A DNA stretch of 64,000 nucleotides from Pelagibacteraceae bacterium AG-337-I02 (GCA_003282155.1 QBZY01000002.1:1-64000), one strand, 5' to 3'. Positions 17,263-30,545 are shown, numbered from the stretch's first letter. Program-made: numbers and translations. The notes: a model not told the origin generated them from the sequence alone.

Positions 17263-17784
17263 GTGAAACGTTCTGAAAAAAAAGATTTTGTAAGTAATCT
17301 CAAAGAAGACTTTTCAAATGCTACTTCTGTAATTGTGGCTGAATATTCTGGGTTAACAGTTAATGAAACAGAGCAACTTAGAAAAGAAATGAGAGATAAC
17401 GGTGCAAAATTTAAAGTAACTAAGAACAGACTCACTAAACTTGCTATATCTGAAACTCAATTCAAAGATATTTCAGAACTTTTTAAAGGTCCAACAGCAA
17501 TTGCTTACTCTGATGATGCAGTAGCACCAGCTAAAGTAGCGGTTAATTTTGAGAAAAAATTTGAAAAGTTTAAGATTATTGGTGGGGGTTATAATGGTGA
17601 GAAAATTGATAAAGAAAAAATTGATTTTCTTGCAAAATTACCTTCTTTAGATGAGTTAAGAGGAAAAATTATAGGATTAATTTCTGCACCTGCTCAAAAG
17701 ATAGCTTCAATTACAGCTGAACCTGGAGCACAAATTGCAAGATTAATTAGTTCTAATAGTAGCAATAAACAAGAGTCGAACTAG
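17263..17784 (+). CDS. rplJ: 50S ribosomal protein L10
   Basis: Anchors L7/L12 dimers to the ribosomal stalk base. The frame is open from a TTG at 17227, but that lies in a leader hairpin; the GTG at 17263 follows a GAGG ribosome binding site by 6 bases and gives the normal N-terminus (KRSEKKDFVSNLKEDF), 173 residues in all. Seen: SVIVAEYSGLTVNETEQLR, KVTKNRLTKLA and the C-terminal L12-binding helix region LIGLISAPAQKIASI-like sequence. Its expression is probably controlled by the L10 leader upstream. Confidence 0.95.
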   Translation: MKRSEKKDFVSNLKEDFSNATSVIVAEYSGLTVNETEQLRKEMRDNGAKFKVTKNRLTKLAISETQFKDISELFKGPTAIAYSDDAVAPAKVAVNFEKKFEKFKIIGGGYNGEKIDKEKIDFLAKLPSLDELRGKIIGLISAPAQKIASITAEPGAQIARLISSNSSNKQESN

Positions 17785-17802
17785 GTAAATAAGGAGAAGT
17801 AA

Positions 17803-18180
17803 ATGGCTGATTTAAATAAAATTGTAGAAGATCTTTCTTCCTTAACAGTTCTTGAGGCAGCTGAATTAAGTAAATTGTTGGAAGAGAAATGGGGTGTATC
17901 CGCCGCTGCTCCAGTAGCAGTTGCAGCAGCTCCAGCTGCTGGTGGAGGAGAAGCCGCTGCAGAAGAGAAAACAGAATTTGATATTGAATTGTCAGAAGCT
18001 GGATCAAATAAAATTGCTGTTATTAAAGAGGTTAGAACTATTACTGGTCTTGGCTTAAAAGAGGCGAAAGATTTAGTTGAAGGTGCACCTAAACCTCTTA
18101 AACAAGGTGTTAAAAAAGAGGAAGCTGAAGAAATGAAAAAAACTTTGGAAGCGGCTGGTGCTAAAGTTACACTTAAATAA
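17803..18180 (+). CDS. rplL: 50S ribosomal protein L7/L12
   Basis: The multi-copy stalk protein that recruits translation factors. The 125 residues consist of the N-terminal dimerisation domain ([20 protein letters not shown]), an Ala/Gly-rich hinge ([16 protein letters not shown]) and the C-terminal factor-binding domain with [21 protein letters not shown] strong AAGGAG ribosome binding site (17791-17796) lies 6 bases before the ATG, stronger than those of its neighbours, as expected for a protein needed in several copies. Confidence 0.99.
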   Translation: MADLNKIVEDLSSLTVLEAAELSKLLEEKWGVSAAAPVAVAAAPAAGGGEAAAEEKTEFDIELSEAGSNKIAVIKEVRTITGLGLKEAKDLVEGAPKPLKQGVKKEEAEEMKKTLEAAGAKVTLK

Positions 18181-18183
18181 ATT

Positions 18184-18209
18184 TGAAGGCCTTTTAAGGC
18201 CTTCATTTT
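18184..18209 (+). terminator. rplL-rpoB intergenic hairpin (attenuator-like)
   Basis: A 10-base-pair stem, TGAAGGCCTT (18184-18193) with AAGGCCTTCA (18196-18205), has a minimal loop and is followed by TTTT then AAAA. It fits a weak intrinsic terminator or RNA-processing hairpin between rplL and rpoB. In E. coli a partial terminator at the same place lowers rpoBC relative to rplJL expression. The U-run is short, so read-through is expected. Confidence 0.72.
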
Positions 18210-18234
18210 AAAATATGAAAAAAAGGAGAAAAAA

Positions 18235-21200
18235 TTGAGTCTAGACCATATTAACATTAAGAAAATAAGAAAATCTTTTGGAAAAATTCCTTTAGTTACT
18301 TCACTTCCCAACTTAGTAGAGGTACAAAAAAGATCATTTGATAGTTTTTTACAGCTTAAAACTGATCCAGAAAAAAGAGAAGATATTGGTCTTCACTCAA
18401 TATTTAAATCTGTTTTTCCTATTCATGATTATGCAGAAAGAGCTACGGTAGATTATGTAAGTTATAATCTAGGTGTTCCGAAATATGATGTAGATGAATG
18501 TTCTCAAAGAGGAATGACATATGGAACACCTTTACTTGTTAACTTTAGATTAATTATTTGGGATATAGATGAAATTGCAGGCACTAAATCTGTAAGAGAT
18601 ATTAAGGAACAAGAGGTATACATGGGAGATATCCCTCTAATGACAAAAAATGCTACTTTTGTTGTTAATGGTACTGAGCGAGTAGTTGTTAGTCAAATGC
18701 ACCGTTCTCCAGGTGTTTTTTTTGACCATGATTTTGGAAAAACTCACACGAGTGGAAAATTTCTTTTTAATGCAAGAATAATTCCCTATCGTGGGTCTTG
18801 GCTAGATTTTGAACATGATGCAAAAAACAATATTCATGCCAGAATCGATAGAAAAAGAAAATTTCCTGTCTCAACCCTATTCAAATGTTTGCTTAGCAAT
18901 GCATCAGAAAAATATATCAAAGAATGCGAAGAAAATAAAATAGAGCCTGATTCAAAAAAAATACAAGGTATGACAGGTGAGGAAATTTTATCATTATTTT
19001 ATGATAATATACAATATAAAAAAAATGATTATGGCTGGGGTTTCAAACATGACCTATTATTCTTTAAAGCTAAAATTCTAAACTATGACATACTTGATAG
19101 CAAAAATGGAAAAATAATTTTATCAAAAGGAACAAAAGTTAATCAAAAAATGATTAACGATTTAAACAAGAAAAATATAAAAAATCTGTCTATAAACGAA
19201 GAGTCATTGACAGGTTTATACTTAGCTTCTGATATAATCGATGAGAAAACTGGTAAAATATTTTTCGAAGCTGGATATGAAATTGATGAGCTGTTTATTG
19301 AATTTATTAATGATAAGAAAATTAATAAAATTGATATTCTCAAGGCCGATAATATTGAAATTGGATCATATATTAGAAATACTGTACAACTTGATAAAGC
19401 GAGATCTAGAGAGGAAGCCTTATTTGAAGTATTTAAAATATTAAGACCAGGTGAGCCACCTACAATAGAAACTGCAGAAAACTTATTTAACAACCTGTTC
19501 TTTAATCCAGATAGGTACGACTTATCCTCAGTAGGTAGATTGAAAATAAACTCAAAATTTAAAAAACAAACATCTATTAGTCAACGAAATCTTGATAAAA
19601 GTGACATAGTTGATGTTGTAAAACACATGCACAATCTCATTGATGGAAAAGGAGAAATTGATGATATTGACCATTTAGCTAATAGAAGAGTAAGGTCGGT
19701 AGGCGAGCTTCTTGAAAACCAATATCGAATTGGTTTATTAAAAATGGATAGAGCAATTAAAGAGAGATTAAGTTCTCTTGAGGTTGACAATATAATGCCA
19801 CAAGACATTATAAATGCTAAGCCAGTTGTAGCATCTATTAAGGAATTTTTTGGACTTAGTCAACTCAGTCAATTTATGGATCAAACAAATCCATTAAGTG
19901 AAATTACTCATAAAAGAAGAGTTTCAGCATTGGGACCAGGCGGTCTAAACAGGGAAAGAGCAGGTTTTGAAGTGCGAGATGTTCATCAAACTCATTATGG
20001 AAGAATATGTCCGATTGAAACGCCTGAGGGTGCGAACATAGGTTTGATTAATAGCCTTGCATCTTATTCTAGAATAAATAAATATGGTTTTATTGAAACT
20101 CCTTATAGGATTGTAAATTCAGGCAAAGTAACTAATAAGGTAGTTTATCTGAGCGCAATTGATGAAGAAGATTTCGTAATCGCTCAAGCAAATGCTGAAA
20201 TAGACTCAAAAGGTAAATTTGAGAATCAAATAGTTAGTTGTAGAAAAAATGGTGAATTTATAAATGTAGATATTGAAGCTATAGATCTTATGGATGTTTC
20301 ACCTCAACAACTAGTTTCCGTAGCTTCTTCTCTAATACCCTTTTTAGAAAATGATGACGCTAATAGAGCTCTTATGGGATCAAATATGATGAGACAAGCA
20401 GTACCATTAATTAAACCCAAGGCTCCCCTAGTCGGAACAGGCATGGAGTATACAGTCGCTAATGATAGTGGATCTACAATAGTCGCAAAAAGAGAAGGTA
20501 TAGTAGATCAACTTGATGCTAATAGAATAGTAATTAGAATAACTGATAAAAATGATAAAACTCTAAATAAAATTGACATTTATAACTTAGCTAAATTTCA
20601 AAGATCTAATCAGAATACATGTATAACGCAGCGTCCACTTGTAAGTGTTGGAGATAAAGTTTCTAAAAATCAAGTAATAGCAGACGGTCCTGCTACAGAT
20701 TTAGGAGAGCTTGCTTTAGGAAGGAACGTACTTGCAGCTTTTATGCCTTGGAATGGATATAACTTTGAGGACTCTATTTTGATTTCTGAAAAAGTTGTTC
20801 AGGATGATGTTTTTACTTCAATACATGTCGAGGAATTTGAAGTAATGTCCAGGGATACAAAACTTGGTCCTGAAGAAATTACTAGAGATATTCCTAACGC
20901 TAGCGAGGAAATGTTAGTAAATCTAGATGAAACAGGTATTGTTTACGTAGGTGCTGAAGTTAATTCTGGAGATATATTGGTTGGTAAGGTTACTCCAAAA
21001 GGAGAATCTCCCATGACACCTGAAGAAAAGTTACTAAGAGCAATATTTGGTGAAAAGGCTGCAGATGTAAAAGACACTAGTCTAAGAGTACCTCCTGGAG
21101 TAAAAGGAACTATTGTAGAAATAAGAGTTTTTTCTAGAAGAGGTATAGAAAAAGATGAGCGTGCTATTAGTATAGAAAACCATCAAATTGAAGTAATTGC

Positions 21201-22440
21201 TAGAGATAGAGATGATGAACTAATAATCCTTGAGAAAAGTTTTGGTAATCATCTGAAAGAACTATTGAGTAATCAAGTATATTTATCAGGCATTGATAGT
21301 TTAACAAAAAATACAGAAATAAAATTTGAACAAATTGAAAATTTACCTTTAAGTGATTTACTTAAAATAAATATTTCAAACGAAAAAAGAAGCAACGAAA
21401 TTGACTCTTTAGTAAAAAATTATGAAAATCAACTTGGAAATATTAATCAAAAATTTGAGAATAAAATTGATAAAATTCAAAGTGGGGATGAATTACTGCC
21501 TGGTGTTTTAAAATTAATCAAAGTATTTATTTCTGTTAAACGTAAACTTCAACCAGGAGACAAAATGGCTGGTAGACATGGTAACAAAGGGGTAATTTCT
21601 AAGATTTGTCCCGTAGAAGATATGCCTTATCTTCAAGATGGAACACCAGTTGATATTGTTTTAAATCCTTTGGGAGTACCTAGTAGAATGAATATCGGTC
21701 AAATTTTAGAAACACATTTAGGTTGGGCTTCTGCTTCTTTAGGTAGACAAGTAAATGAAATGATTAACAAAATTCAATCTCAAGGACAAACAACTGATTT
21801 AAGAAATAAACTATTAGATATTTACAACTTAGATAATCATCAAAAAATAATCAAAAACATGAATGATGATGAGATTCTAGAGCTTGGAAATAATCTAAAA
21901 GATGGTATTCCTTTTGCAACTCCTGTTTTTGATGGTGCTAAAGAAAAAGACATCACTAGTCTACTTGAACAATCGGGTGTTTCGAATACTGGACAAGAAA
22001 TTCTATATGATGGTATTACTGGTCAAAAATTTGAAAGGCCAGTAACAGTTGGATACATGTATATGTTAAAACTACATCATCTTGTTGATGAAAAAATACA
22101 TGCTAGATCAATAGGTCCATATAGTTTAGTTACTCAACAACCTCTTGGAGGTAAAGCGCAATTTGGTGGTCAAAGATTTGGTGAAATGGAAGTATGGGCA
22201 TTAGAAGCTTACGGCGCTGCTTATACTCTTCAAGAAATTTTAACAATTAAATCTGATGATGTTGCTGGCAGAACAAAAGTTTATGAATCAATTGTTAAAG
22301 GTGATAACAATTTTGAATCCGGTACTCCTGAGTCCTTTAATGTAATGGTTAAAGAATTAAGGTCTCTTGGATTAAACTTAGATTTTAAAGAAAATCTAAA
22401 AGAAAATAACTTAACAAACTTAATAGGAACAAATGAATAA
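18235..22440 (+). CDS. rpoB: DNA-directed RNA polymerase subunit beta
   Basis: The 1401-residue beta subunit. It starts at TTG 18235, 6 bases after AGGAG, and no nearby ATG suits. Seen: the rifampicin-pocket region [19 protein letters not shown] followed by [17 protein letters not shown], with the Asp, His and Ser found in susceptible enzymes; the active-centre region [13 protein letters not shown]; and the C-terminal [20 protein letters not shown]. Region 250-390 is rich in Lys and Asn and poorly conserved, a lineage-specific domain position. Its end overlaps rpoC by 8 bases, tying the synthesis of the two largest subunits together. Confidence 0.99.
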   Translation: MSLDHINIKKIRKSFGKIPLVTSLPNLVEVQKRSFDSFLQLKTDPEKREDIGLHSIFKSVFPIHDYAERATVDYVSYNLGVPKYDVDECSQRGMTYGTPLLVNFRLIIWDIDEIAGTKSVRDIKEQEVYMGDIPLMTKNATFVVNGTERVVVSQMHRSPGVFFDHDFGKTHTSGKFLFNARIIPYRGSWLDFEHDAKNNIHARIDRKRKFPVSTLFKCLLSNASEKYIKECEENKIEPDSKKIQGMTGEEILSLFYDNIQYKKNDYGWGFKHDLLFFKAKILNYDILDSKNGKIILSKGTKVNQKMINDLNKKNIKNLSINEESLTGLYLASDIIDEKTGKIFFEAGYEIDELFIEFINDKKINKIDILKADNIEIGSYIRNTVQLDKARSREEALFEVFKILRPGEPPTIETAENLFNNLFFNPDRYDLSSVGRLKINSKFKKQTSISQRNLDKSDIVDVVKHMHNLIDGKGEIDDIDHLANRRVRSVGELLENQYRIGLLKMDRAIKERLSSLEVDNIMPQDIINAKPVVASIKEFFGLSQLSQFMDQTNPLSEITHKRRVSALGPGGLNRERAGFEVRDVHQTHYGRICPIETPEGANIGLINSLASYSRINKYGFIETPYRIVNSGKVTNKVVYLSAIDEEDFVIAQANAEIDSKGKFENQIVSCRKNGEFINVDIEAIDLMDVSPQQLVSVASSLIPFLENDDANRALMGSNMMRQAVPLIKPKAPLVGTGMEYTVANDSGSTIVAKREGIVDQLDANRIVIRITDKNDKTLNKIDIYNLAKFQRSNQNTCITQRPLVSVGDKVSKNQVIADGPATDLGELALGRNVLAAFMPWNGYNFEDSILISEKVVQDDVFTSIHVEEFEVMSRDTKLGPEEITRDIPNASEEMLVNLDETGIVYVGAEVNSGDILVGKVTPKGESPMTPEEKLLRAIFGEKAADVKDTSLRVPPGVKGTIVEIRVFSRRGIEKDERAISIENHQIEVIARDRDDELIILEKSFGNHLKELLSNQVYLSGIDSLTKNTEIKFEQIENLPLSDLLKINISNEKRSNEIDSLVKNYENQLGNINQKFENKIDKIQSGDELLPGVLKLIKVFISVKRKLQPGDKMAGRHGNKGVISKICPVEDMPYLQDGTPVDIVLNPLGVPSRMNIGQILETHLGWASASLGRQVNEMINKIQSQGQTTDLRNKLLDIYNLDNHQKIIKNMNDDEILELGNNLKDGIPFATPVFDGAKEKDITSLLEQSGVSNTGQEILYDGITGQKFERPVTVGYMYMLKLHHLVDEKIHARSIGPYSLVTQQPLGGKAQFGGQRFGEMEVWALEAYGAAYTLQEILTIKSDDVAGRTKVYESIVKGDNNFESGTPESFNVMVKELRSLGLNLDFKENLKENNLTNLIGTNE

Positions 22441-25400
22441 AGAGCTTACAAATATTTTTAATCAGAATTTAGGTGTTCAAAATTTTAATAGTCTTAAAAT
22501 TTCTATTGCTAGCCCAGAGGATATTAGATCTTGGTCATTTGGTGAAATAAAAAAACCAGAAACAATTAACTATAGAACTTTTAAACCTGAAAAAGACGGT
22601 CTTTTTTGTTCAAGAATTTTTGGACCTGTTAAAGACTATGAATGCCTTTGTGGTAAATACAAAAGAATGAAATTTAGAGGAATTATATGTGAAAAATGTG
22701 GTGTTGAAGTAACACTTTCTAAAGTAAGAAGAGATAGAATGGGTCACATAGAATTAGCTGCTCCCGTTTCACATATTTGGTTTATGAAATCTTTACCTAG
22801 TAGAATTGCAACTCTCCTAGATATGACTATTAAAAACTTAGAAAAGGTTCTTTATTTCGAACAGTTTATAGTTGTAGAGCCTGGTTTAACAGACCTCAAA
22901 AAGGGCGAAATAATCTCAGAAGAACAATATATTGAATATCAAGACGAATATGGAGAGGATTCTTTTAGTGCTGCTATTGGAGCAGAAGCTATTGAACAAA
23001 TGTTATTAAATATAGATCTAGAAACTGACTACAATCAATTAAAAATTGATCTTACTGAAACAAAATCTGAATTAAAAAAAACTAAAATTACAAAAAGACT
23101 TAAATTAATAGAATCTTTTATCACCTCAAAAAATAAACCAGAATGGATGATATTGAAAGTTTTACCAGTTATACCTCCTGAACTGAGACCACTTGTTCCA
23201 TTAGATGGTGGAAGATTTGCTACTAGTGATTTAAATGATCTTTATAGAAGAGTTATAAATAGAAATAACAGACTTAAACGATTGATAGATCTGAGAGCTC
23301 CAGATATTATAATTAGAAATGAAAAAAGAATGCTTCAAGAATCTGTTGACGCATTGTTTGATAATGGAAGAAGAGGTAGAGTAATAACTTCAACCAATAA
23401 AAGGCCACTTAAATCTCTTTCTGATATGTTAAAAGGAAAACAGGGAAGATTTAGACAAAATCTTTTAGGTAAGAGAGTTGATTATTCAGGTAGATCAGTT
23501 ATCGTCGTCGGACCTAATCTTAAATTACATCAATGTGGAATCCCAAAAAAAATGGCTCTCGAGCTTTTCAAACCGTTTATTTTTCATAAACTTGATATAT
23601 ATGGATGGGCGAATACTATTAAAGCGGCAAAAAAACTAGTAGAAAAAGAAGATCCAAGAGTATGGGATATCCTAGAAGAAGTTATTAGAGAACATCCAAT
23701 ACTTCTAAATAGAGCGCCAACCTTGCATAGATTAGGTATCCAAGCATTTGAGCCTACATTGATTGAAGGTAAATCAATTCAACTACACCCTCTTGTATGT
23801 ACTGCATTTAATGCTGACTTTGATGGAGACCAGATGGCTGTTCACGTACCACTAAGTTTAGAGGCTCAACTTGAAGCTAGAGTTTTGATGATGAGTACTA
23901 ACAACATTTTATCCCCTTCAAGTGGTAAACCAATCATTGTTCCATCTCAAGATATAGTGCTTGGTATTTATTATCTATCAATAGAAAGAGATAATCAGGT
24001 TGGTCATGGAAGATATTTTCTAGATTTAAATGAAATTCATAAAGCTTTAGAAAATGGTGACGTTAATCTTCACTCAAAAATACGAGCTAGAATTAAAAAT
24101 TATGATGGTCAAACAATTAAAGTTGATACTACACCTGGTAGAATGATTTTAGGTGATATTTTACCTAACAATAAAAATATCAATTTTGAAATGATTAATA
24201 GAGTACTTACAAAAAAAGAAGTAAGTAACATTATAGACTCTGTTTATAGATTCTGTGGTCAAAAACAAACAGTCTTATTTGCTGATCATATTATGCAAAT
24301 AGGTTTTAAATATGCTGCTATCGCAGGAATATCATTTGGAAAAGACGATTTAATAATTCCTTCTGAAAAAGATTTACTTTTAAACGCTACTCAAAAAAAA
24401 GTTCAAGAGTACGAAGATCAATATCAAGATGGTCTTATAACACAGGGTGAAAAGTACAATAAGGTGGTGGATGCATGGTCTGAATGTACAAATAAAGTTG
24501 CAGACAAAATGTTGGATGTAATCTCAAATCCATCTAATGATCAACCAATAAATTCGGTTTACATGATGGCGCATTCTGGAGCTAGAGGATCTGCTGCACA
24601 ATTAAAGCAACTATCAGGAATGAGGGGTCTAATGGCTAAGCCTTCCGGAGAAATAATTGAAAATCCTATTAAATCTAATTTTAAAGAAGGATTATCAGTT
24701 TTGGAATACTTCACTTCCACTCATGGAGCTCGTAAGGGGCTAGCAGATACTGCCTTAAAAACTGCAAGTAGTGGATACTTAACCAGAAGATTAGTTGATG
24801 TAGCACAAGATGCAGTTATTCGAGAACTGGATTGCAAAACTACTAACGGTGTTGTCGTAGAAGAAATTGTTGAATCAGGTAATATTACTTCTCCATTAAC
24901 AGAAAGAGTCCTTGGAAGAACTCCAGTAGAGGATATTATTGATCAAAATAATAATGTGGTTGTTAATGCTGGGGAAATAATTTCCGAAATGCATCTAGAC
25001 ACTATTTCTAAATTGGGGATACGATCTCTTAAGATAAGATCAGTTTTAACGTGTGAAACAGAAGATGGTATTTGTTCAAAGTGTTATGGTAGAGATCTAG
25101 CACGAGGTACTCCAGTAAACATTGGAGAAGCCGTTGGAATTATAGCAGCACAATCTATTGGAGAACCTGGTACTCAACTTACAATGAGAACTTTCCATAT
25201 TGGAGGTGCAGCTAGCTCGTCTGTTGAGCAGTCAAATGCCAATGCGCCTGTAGAAGGTAAAATTAAACTTGAGAATTTTAAAATTATTGAAGATCGTTTT
25301 AAAAATAAAATTGTTTTAAGTAGGAACTCTAAAATAAAAATCTTGGATGATAAAAAAGAAAAATACTCTATCAATATACCTTTTGGATCAAAGTTATTAG

Positions 25401-26554
25401 TTAATGAGGATGACGAAGTCAAAAATAATCAAACTCTCGCAGAATGGGATCCTTACACACTACCAATAATTGCTGAGAAAACAGGTTACGTAAAATATGT
25501 TGATCTAAAGCAAGGTGTGTCTTTTAGAGAATCAATTGATGATACAACTGGTATTTCAAGTAAAATTGTTATTGACTGGAGTCAAAATCAAAAAAGTAAA
25601 AACTTTAAACCGGCCATTAACATAGCTAACAGCTTATTAGAGGATGGAGAGGAAAATAAAGATATTCCTAATTATCCTATGTCAATTGATTCAATATTAA
25701 GTGTTGAAGATGGGCAAGAAGTTTCTGCCGGGCAAGTTATTGCAAGGATACCAAAAGAATCATCAAAAACCAAAGATATTACTGGTGGCTTACCAAGAGT
25801 AGCTGAGCTATTTGAAGCAAGAAAACCTAAAGATCCTGCAATAATGTGCGAAATTGATGGAAGAATTTCTTTTGGAAAAGATTATAAGAATAAAAGAAGA
25901 GTTATAATCACATCACCGGATGAAATTGATACCTTTGAAACATTAATACCAAGATCAAAATATCTCAACGTACAAGAAGGTGATTTTGTAAAGAAGGGTG
26001 ATATTCTTGTGGAAGGTACACCTGTGCCACATGACATACTAAGAATTTTAGGAATTGAAGAATTAGCAAGATACTTAGTAAGAGAAGTTCAATCAGTTTA
26101 TAAACTTCAAGGTGTTTATATAAATGATAAACATATTGAAACAATTGCAAGACAAATGCTTCAAAAAGTTCTCATAAAAGATTCTGGAGATTCTAATCTT
26201 ATAGTTGGAGAGCAAATTCAAAGAAAGGATATTTTAAAGTTAAATAAAATGTTAATTAGTGAAGATAAAAAAGCTGTCTCTTTTGAGCCAGTTTTATTAG
26301 GTATAACAAAAGCTAGTTTACAAACTAGTTCCTTCATTTCTGCAGCCTCATTTCAAGAAACAACCAAAGTTTTGACAGATGCCGCCACTCTAGGCAAGGT
26401 TGATTCCTTAAACGGTCTGAAAGAAAACGTTATAGTTGGAAGGCTTATCCCAGCTGGAACTGGAAAAATGACGACGGATTATGAAAATATAGCTTTTGAA
26501 AGAGACATGGAAATAATGAATAAAAATAACCCTGAAAAAGCTGAAAATGATTAA
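22433..26554 (+). CDS. rpoC: DNA-directed RNA polymerase subunit beta'
   Basis: The 1373-residue catalytic subunit. Seen: the N-terminal zinc ribbon [20 protein letters not shown], the Mg-binding loop [16 protein letters not shown] with three catalytic Asp, the bridge/trigger region [20 protein letters not shown], and the second zinc site [15 protein letters not shown]. The length is near the proteobacterial norm. It overlaps rpoB by 8 bases. A gap of about 100 bases with a possible promoter separates it from rpsL. Confidence 0.99.
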   Translation: MNKELTNIFNQNLGVQNFNSLKISIASPEDIRSWSFGEIKKPETINYRTFKPEKDGLFCSRIFGPVKDYECLCGKYKRMKFRGIICEKCGVEVTLSKVRRDRMGHIELAAPVSHIWFMKSLPSRIATLLDMTIKNLEKVLYFEQFIVVEPGLTDLKKGEIISEEQYIEYQDEYGEDSFSAAIGAEAIEQMLLNIDLETDYNQLKIDLTETKSELKKTKITKRLKLIESFITSKNKPEWMILKVLPVIPPELRPLVPLDGGRFATSDLNDLYRRVINRNNRLKRLIDLRAPDIIIRNEKRMLQESVDALFDNGRRGRVITSTNKRPLKSLSDMLKGKQGRFRQNLLGKRVDYSGRSVIVVGPNLKLHQCGIPKKMALELFKPFIFHKLDIYGWANTIKAAKKLVEKEDPRVWDILEEVIREHPILLNRAPTLHRLGIQAFEPTLIEGKSIQLHPLVCTAFNADFDGDQMAVHVPLSLEAQLEARVLMMSTNNILSPSSGKPIIVPSQDIVLGIYYLSIERDNQVGHGRYFLDLNEIHKALENGDVNLHSKIRARIKNYDGQTIKVDTTPGRMILGDILPNNKNINFEMINRVLTKKEVSNIIDSVYRFCGQKQTVLFADHIMQIGFKYAAIAGISFGKDDLIIPSEKDLLLNATQKKVQEYEDQYQDGLITQGEKYNKVVDAWSECTNKVADKMLDVISNPSNDQPINSVYMMAHSGARGSAAQLKQLSGMRGLMAKPSGEIIENPIKSNFKEGLSVLEYFTSTHGARKGLADTALKTASSGYLTRRLVDVAQDAVIRELDCKTTNGVVVEEIVESGNITSPLTERVLGRTPVEDIIDQNNNVVVNAGEIISEMHLDTISKLGIRSLKIRSVLTCETEDGICSKCYGRDLARGTPVNIGEAVGIIAAQSIGEPGTQLTMRTFHIGGAASSSVEQSNANAPVEGKIKLENFKIIEDRFKNKIVLSRNSKIKILDDKKEKYSINIPFGSKLLVNEDDEVKNNQTLAEWDPYTLPIIAEKTGYVKYVDLKQGVSFRESIDDTTGISSKIVIDWSQNQKSKNFKPAINIANSLLEDGEENKDIPNYPMSIDSILSVEDGQEVSAGQVIARIPKESSKTKDITGGLPRVAELFEARKPKDPAIMCEIDGRISFGKDYKNKRRVIITSPDEIDTFETLIPRSKYLNVQEGDFVKKGDILVEGTPVPHDILRILGIEELARYLVREVQSVYKLQGVYINDKHIETIARQMLQKVLIKDSGDSNLIVGEQIQRKDILKLNKMLISEDKKAVSFEPVLLGITKASLQTSSFISAASFQETTKVLTDAATLGKVDSLNGLKENVIVGRLIPAGTGKMTTDYENIAFERDMEIMNKNNPEKAEND

Positions 26555-26570
26555 TTTTTTGGATAACTGC

Positions 26571-26599
26571 TTGACTTTTTTGTAATCAATTAATAAAGA
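26571..26599 (+). promoter_or_regulatory. putative promoter of the str operon
   Basis: TTGACT (26571-26576) and TAAAGA (26594-26599) are 17 bases apart in the 103-base gap before rpsL. The -35 matches consensus at five of six positions; the -10 is weak. An imperfect inverted repeat (CCTACGA...TCGTGG, about 26603-26625) lies in the resulting leader and might take part in regulation. Both are predictions from base pattern only. Confidence 0.42.
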
Positions 26600-26657
26600 C
26601 CCCTACGATTTGTTAAAGGTCGTGGATTAACTTCCAAACACTTAACTTGAGGATAAA

Positions 26658-27029
26658 ATGCCAACTATTAATCAACTTGTTAGAAAAGGTAGATCTACTG
26701 TGAAAAAAAGGAACAAAGTTCCTGCTTTAGATAAAAGTCCTCAAAAAAGAGGAGTTTGTACAAGAGTGTATACTACAACTCCAAAAAAACCAAATTCAGC
26801 ATTAAGAAAAGTAGCAAGGGTTAAATTAACCAATGGACAAGAGGTATCTGCCTATATTCCAGGTGAAGGTCATAATTTACAAGAACATTCTGTTGTTTTA
26901 ATAAGAGGTGGAAGAGTAAAAGACTTACCAGGTGTAAGATATCATATCCTCAGAGGAACTCTTGATACACAAGGAGTTTCAACTAGAAAACAAAGAAGAT
27001 CTCTTTACGGTGCTAAACGTCCAAAATAA
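26658..27029 (+). CDS. rpsL: 30S ribosomal protein S12
   Basis: Decoding-centre protein of 123 residues. Seen: [18 protein letters not shown] and [17 protein letters not shown]. Lys at the two positions where streptomycin-resistance changes occur in other bacteria (in PKKPNS and in VKDLPG) is retained, so it is the sensitive form. It is the first gene of the str block, preceded by a GAGG ribosome binding site; rpsG follows after 2 bases. Confidence 0.99.
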   Translation: MPTINQLVRKGRSTVKKRNKVPALDKSPQKRGVCTRVYTTTPKKPNSALRKVARVKLTNGQEVSAYIPGEGHNLQEHSVVLIRGGRVKDLPGVRYHILRGTLDTQGVSTRKQRRSLYGAKRPK

Positions 27030-27031
27030 TT

Positions 27032-27502
27032 ATGTCACGTAGAAGAGCAGCAGAAAAAAGAACAATATTACCAGATCATAAGTATAAAGATCTAGTTCTA
27101 GCAAAGTTTATGAACAGAATTATGCTTGATGGCAAGAAATCTACTTCAGAAAAAATAGTTTATGGAGCTTTTGAAATAGTTTCAAAAAAAACTGATAAAA
27201 CGCCTATTGAATTTTTTCACGAAGCTTTGAATAATGTGAAACCAGCTCTAGAAGTAAGATCAAGAAGAGTTGGGGGTGCAACATATCAAGTTCCTATGGA
27301 AGTTCGTCCTAAAAGAGCACAAACCCTTGCTATGAAATGGATTGTTGATAGCGCTACGAAAAGAAACGAAAAAACTATGCGTGAAAGAGTTGCTAATGAA
27401 ATATTAGATGCGTTTAATAATAAAGGTAATGCAGTAAAAAAAAGAGAAGAAACTCATAAAATGGCAGATGCTAACAGAGCATTCTCCCACTTTAGATGGT
27501 AG
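27032..27502 (+). CDS. rpsG: 30S ribosomal protein S7
   Basis: Nucleates assembly of the 30S head. The 156 residues are full length, with [19 protein letters not shown] at the start, [19 protein letters not shown] in the middle and [14 protein letters not shown] at the end. It is placed 2 bases after rpsL and 7 bases before the fusA start. In E. coli S7 is the translational repressor of this operon; no comparable target is evident in the very short rpsL-rpsG gap here. Confidence 0.99.
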   Translation: MSRRRAAEKRTILPDHKYKDLVLAKFMNRIMLDGKKSTSEKIVYGAFEIVSKKTDKTPIEFFHEALNNVKPALEVRSRRVGGATYQVPMEVRPKRAQTLAMKWIVDSATKRNEKTMRERVANEILDAFNNKGNAVKKREETHKMADANRAFSHFRW

Positions 27503-27509
27503 TAATAAT

Positions 27510-29588
27510 ATGACAAGATCACATCCATTATCAAAATATAGAAATATTGGTATCATGGCACATATTGATGCCGGCAAAACAACAACAACTGAAAGAATCT
27601 TATATTACACAGGAAAATCTCATAAAATTGGTGAAGTTCATGATGGTGCAGCAACAATGGATTGGATGGAACAAGAACAAGAAAGAGGTATAACCATTAC
27701 GTCTGCTGCTACAACATGTTTTTGGAACGATCATCGAATAAATATTATTGACACTCCTGGACATGTAGATTTTACAATTGAGGTTGAAAGATCTTTAAAA
27801 GTATTAGATGGAGCTGTTGCAGTATTTGATGGTGTAGCTGGTGTAGAACCACAATCTGAAACTGTTTGGAGACAAGCAGATAAATATAATGTTCCTAGAA
27901 TGTGTTTTGTAAATAAATTAGATAGAACTGGAGCTAATTTCTTCATGTGTGTAGATATGATTTCAGAAAGACTAGGCTCATATCCTTTAGTAACACAATT
28001 ACCAATCGGTATTGAAAGCAATCTAAAAGGTGTTGTCGATCTAGTATCTAACAAAGCCATAATTTGGCAAGACGAAAGCCTCGGTGCTAAATTTGATGTT
28101 GTTGATATACCCGATGATTTGAAAGATCAATCTTCAGAATATAGACTAAAGCTAATTGAAAAAGCTGTTGAAGAAGATGATTCTATAATGGAAAAATATT
28201 TGGAAGGTAGTGAGCCTACAACAGATGAGCTAAAATCCTGTATTCGTAAAGGTACTTTGAAAGGCTCTTTTGTTCCTGTTTTAACAGGATCTGCATTTAA
28301 AAATAAAGGCGTTCAACCTCTTTTGGACGCTGTAATTGATTATATGCCTGCACCGACTGATGTTGCTAACGTAAAAGGTGTAGATGTTAATGACGACTCA
28401 AAAGAGATAACGCGTAAATGTGAGGACGATGAACCGTTTAGTGCTTTAGCTTTTAAAATTATGACAGATCCATTTGTTGGAAGTCTAACATTCGCTAGAA
28501 TCTACTCTGGTTCAATTAATACTAAAGATTCAGTTTTAAATTCTAATTCTGGGAAAAAAGAAAATATTGGCAGAATGCTATTAATGCATGCAAATAATAG
28601 AGAAGAAATAAAAACTGCAAATGCTGGTGATATAGTTGCATTAGTTGGATTAAAAGATGTTACCACTGGAGAAACCTTATGCTCATCTGACAAACCAATT
28701 ATTTTAGAAAAAATGGATTTTCCAGATCCAGTTATTGAAGTTGCAGTAGAACCTAAAACTAAGATTGATCATGAAAAAATGGGTCAAGCTTTAGGTAGAT
28801 TAGCTCAAGAAGATCCAAGCTTTAGAGTTACAACAGATCATGAGAGTGGACAAACTATTATAAAAGGTATGGGCGAATTACACTTAGAAATACTAGTTGA
28901 TAGGATGAAAAGAGAATTTAAAGTTGAAGCAAATGTTGGAGCTCCTCAGGTTGCATATAGAGAAACAATTTCAAACTCTTTTGATGTAGATTATACTCAT
29001 AAAAAACAATCAGGTGGTGCAGGACAATTCGCAAGAGTAAAAATCAAATTTGAACCTGGAGAAGCAGGTAGTGGTTATCAGTTTATTAATCAAATTAAAG
29101 GTGGAAATATTCCTACTGAACATATACCAGGTGTAGAAAAAGGTTTAATAGCCCAACAACAAACTGGTGTTATAGCAGGGTTCCCTTGTATTGATTTTAA
29201 AGCTACACTACATGATGGTGCTTATCATGATGTTGACTCAAGTGTTCTAGCTTTTGAAATTGCAGCAAGAGCAGCCTTTAGAGAAGGTATTGCAAAAGCC
29301 AGTCCTGTTTTACTTGAGCCTATGATGAAAGTTGAGGTTGTTACACCTGAAGATTATATGGGCGATGTTATTGGCGATTTGAATAGTAGAAGGGGTCAAG
29401 TTCAAGAAATGTCAACAAGAGGTAATGCCAATGTTGTTGATGCAATGGTACCTCTTGCTAATATGTTTGGATATGTAAATAATCTCAGATCATTATCTCA
29501 AGGTAGAGCAAATTATACAATGCAATTTGATCATTATGAAGCAGTGCCTTCAAATGTTGCAGAGGAATTAAAGGCTAAGTTAGCATAA
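27510..29588 (+). CDS. fusA: elongation factor G
   Basis: GTPase that drives ribosomal translocation. An in-frame upstream codon at 27468 would add 14 residues that overlap rpsG; the ATG at 27510 gives the family N-terminus [20 protein letters not shown], 692 residues, the usual length. Seen: P-loop [46 protein letters not shown], and the domain IV stretch [20 protein letters not shown]. It ends on the A of the rpsJ ATG (TAATG); the tuf gene often found here is absent. Confidence 0.99.
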   Translation: MTRSHPLSKYRNIGIMAHIDAGKTTTTERILYYTGKSHKIGEVHDGAATMDWMEQEQERGITITSAATTCFWNDHRINIIDTPGHVDFTIEVERSLKVLDGAVAVFDGVAGVEPQSETVWRQADKYNVPRMCFVNKLDRTGANFFMCVDMISERLGSYPLVTQLPIGIESNLKGVVDLVSNKAIIWQDESLGAKFDVVDIPDDLKDQSSEYRLKLIEKAVEEDDSIMEKYLEGSEPTTDELKSCIRKGTLKGSFVPVLTGSAFKNKGVQPLLDAVIDYMPAPTDVANVKGVDVNDDSKEITRKCEDDEPFSALAFKIMTDPFVGSLTFARIYSGSINTKDSVLNSNSGKKENIGRMLLMHANNREEIKTANAGDIVALVGLKDVTTGETLCSSDKPIILEKMDFPDPVIEVAVEPKTKIDHEKMGQALGRLAQEDPSFRVTTDHESGQTIIKGMGELHLEILVDRMKREFKVEANVGAPQVAYRETISNSFDVDYTHKKQSGGAGQFARVKIKFEPGEAGSGYQFINQIKGGNIPTEHIPGVEKGLIAQQQTGVIAGFPCIDFKATLHDGAYHDVDSSVLAFEIAARAAFREGIAKASPVLLEPMMKVEVVTPEDYMGDVIGDLNSRRGQVQEMSTRGNANVVDAMVPLANMFGYVNNLRSLSQGRANYTMQFDHYEAVPSNVAEELKAKLA

Positions 29589-29896
29589 TGGATAACCAAA
29601 ATATAAGAATTAGACTAAGAGGTTACGATAACGGTCTGCTTGACACAAGCACTCAAGACATAATAAATACAGCTAAAAGAACAGGCGCTCGAATTAAAGG
29701 ACCAATACCTTTACCAACTCGTTTTGAAAGATTTACAGTTAATAAGTCACCACACATTGATAAAAAAAGTAGAGATCAACTTGAAATTAGAACACACAAC
29801 CGTCTCATAGATATAATCGATCCTACACCACAAACTGTAGATGCATTGATGAAACTCGATTTATCTGCAGGTGTTGAGGTTGATATAAAGATATAA
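29588..29896 (+). CDS. rpsJ: 30S ribosomal protein S10
   Basis: S10 has a ribosomal role and, as NusE, a transcription antitermination role with NusB. The 102 residues are full length, with [39 protein letters not shown] and [20 protein letters not shown]. It overlaps the fusA stop by one base, so the str and S10 operons are physically joined. rplC begins one base after its stop. Confidence 0.99.
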   Translation: MDNQNIRIRLRGYDNGLLDTSTQDIINTAKRTGARIKGPIPLPTRFERFTVNKSPHIDKKSRDQLEIRTHNRLIDIIDPTPQTVDALMKLDLSAGVEVDIKI

Positions 29897-29897
29897 T

Positions 29898-30545
29898 ATG
29901 CTTAGGTCAGGATTAATAGCAACTAAAATTGGGAATAGTTCTTATTATCATGAAGATGGAACATCTACGCACGTAACAGTTTTAAAAGTTGATGAATGCA
30001 TTGTAACTAATGTTAAAACTCAAGAAAAAAATGGTTATAACGCAGTCCAACTTGCGTCAATAGATACTGAAAAAGATATTTCACATCTCAACAAACCTCA
30101 AAGAAAAATATTTTCTTCTATAAAAATTAAACCTAAAAAAATACTTAAAGAATTTAAAGTTGATAGTGAGAACTTACTCGAGCCTGGTACAAAGTTGAAT
30201 GTTAATCACTTTAAAGTTGATCAGTTTGTAGATGCAAGTGGCTTCTCTATTGGCAAAGGTTTTGCTGGAGTTATGAAAAGGCACAACTTTGGTGGACTTA
30301 GAGCATCGCATGGGGTTTCGATATCACATAGATCACACGGATCAACAGGACAAAATCAAGATCCTGGAAGAGTTTTTAAAGGAAAAAAAATGGCTGGAAG
30401 AATGGGAAATAAAAAAGTTACCAAACAAAATTTGAAGATAATTTCAATCAATGAGTCTAATAATCTTCTTATAATTAAAGGATCAGTTCCCGGAAAAAAA
30501 AATTCAATTATTTTACTTAAAGACTCAGTTAAAAAAACATCATGA
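29898..30545 (+). CDS. rplC: 50S ribosomal protein L3
   Basis: An early-assembly 23S rRNA-binding protein, 215 residues. Seen: the N-terminal [19 protein letters not shown], the signature [18 protein letters not shown], and the loop [20 protein letters not shown] reaching toward the peptidyl transferase centre, including the Gln that some proteobacteria methylate. It overlaps rplD by 4 bases. Confidence 0.98.
   Translation: MLRSGLIATKIGNSSYYHEDGTSTHVTVLKVDECIVTNVKTQEKNGYNAVQLASIDTEKDISHLNKPQRKIFSSIKIKPKKILKEFKVDSENLLEPGTKLNVNHFKVDQFVDASGFSIGKGFAGVMKRHNFGGLRASHGVSISHRSHGSTGQNQDPGRVFKGKKMAGRMGNKKVTKQNLKIISINESNNLLIIKGSVPGKKNSIILLKDSVKKTS

Noticed and set aside
17753-18311. Minus-strand open frames of 84 and 176 codons opposite rplL and the rpoB start
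   Set aside because: They mirror the Ala-rich rplL hinge, resemble no family, and lie fully over well-supported genes.
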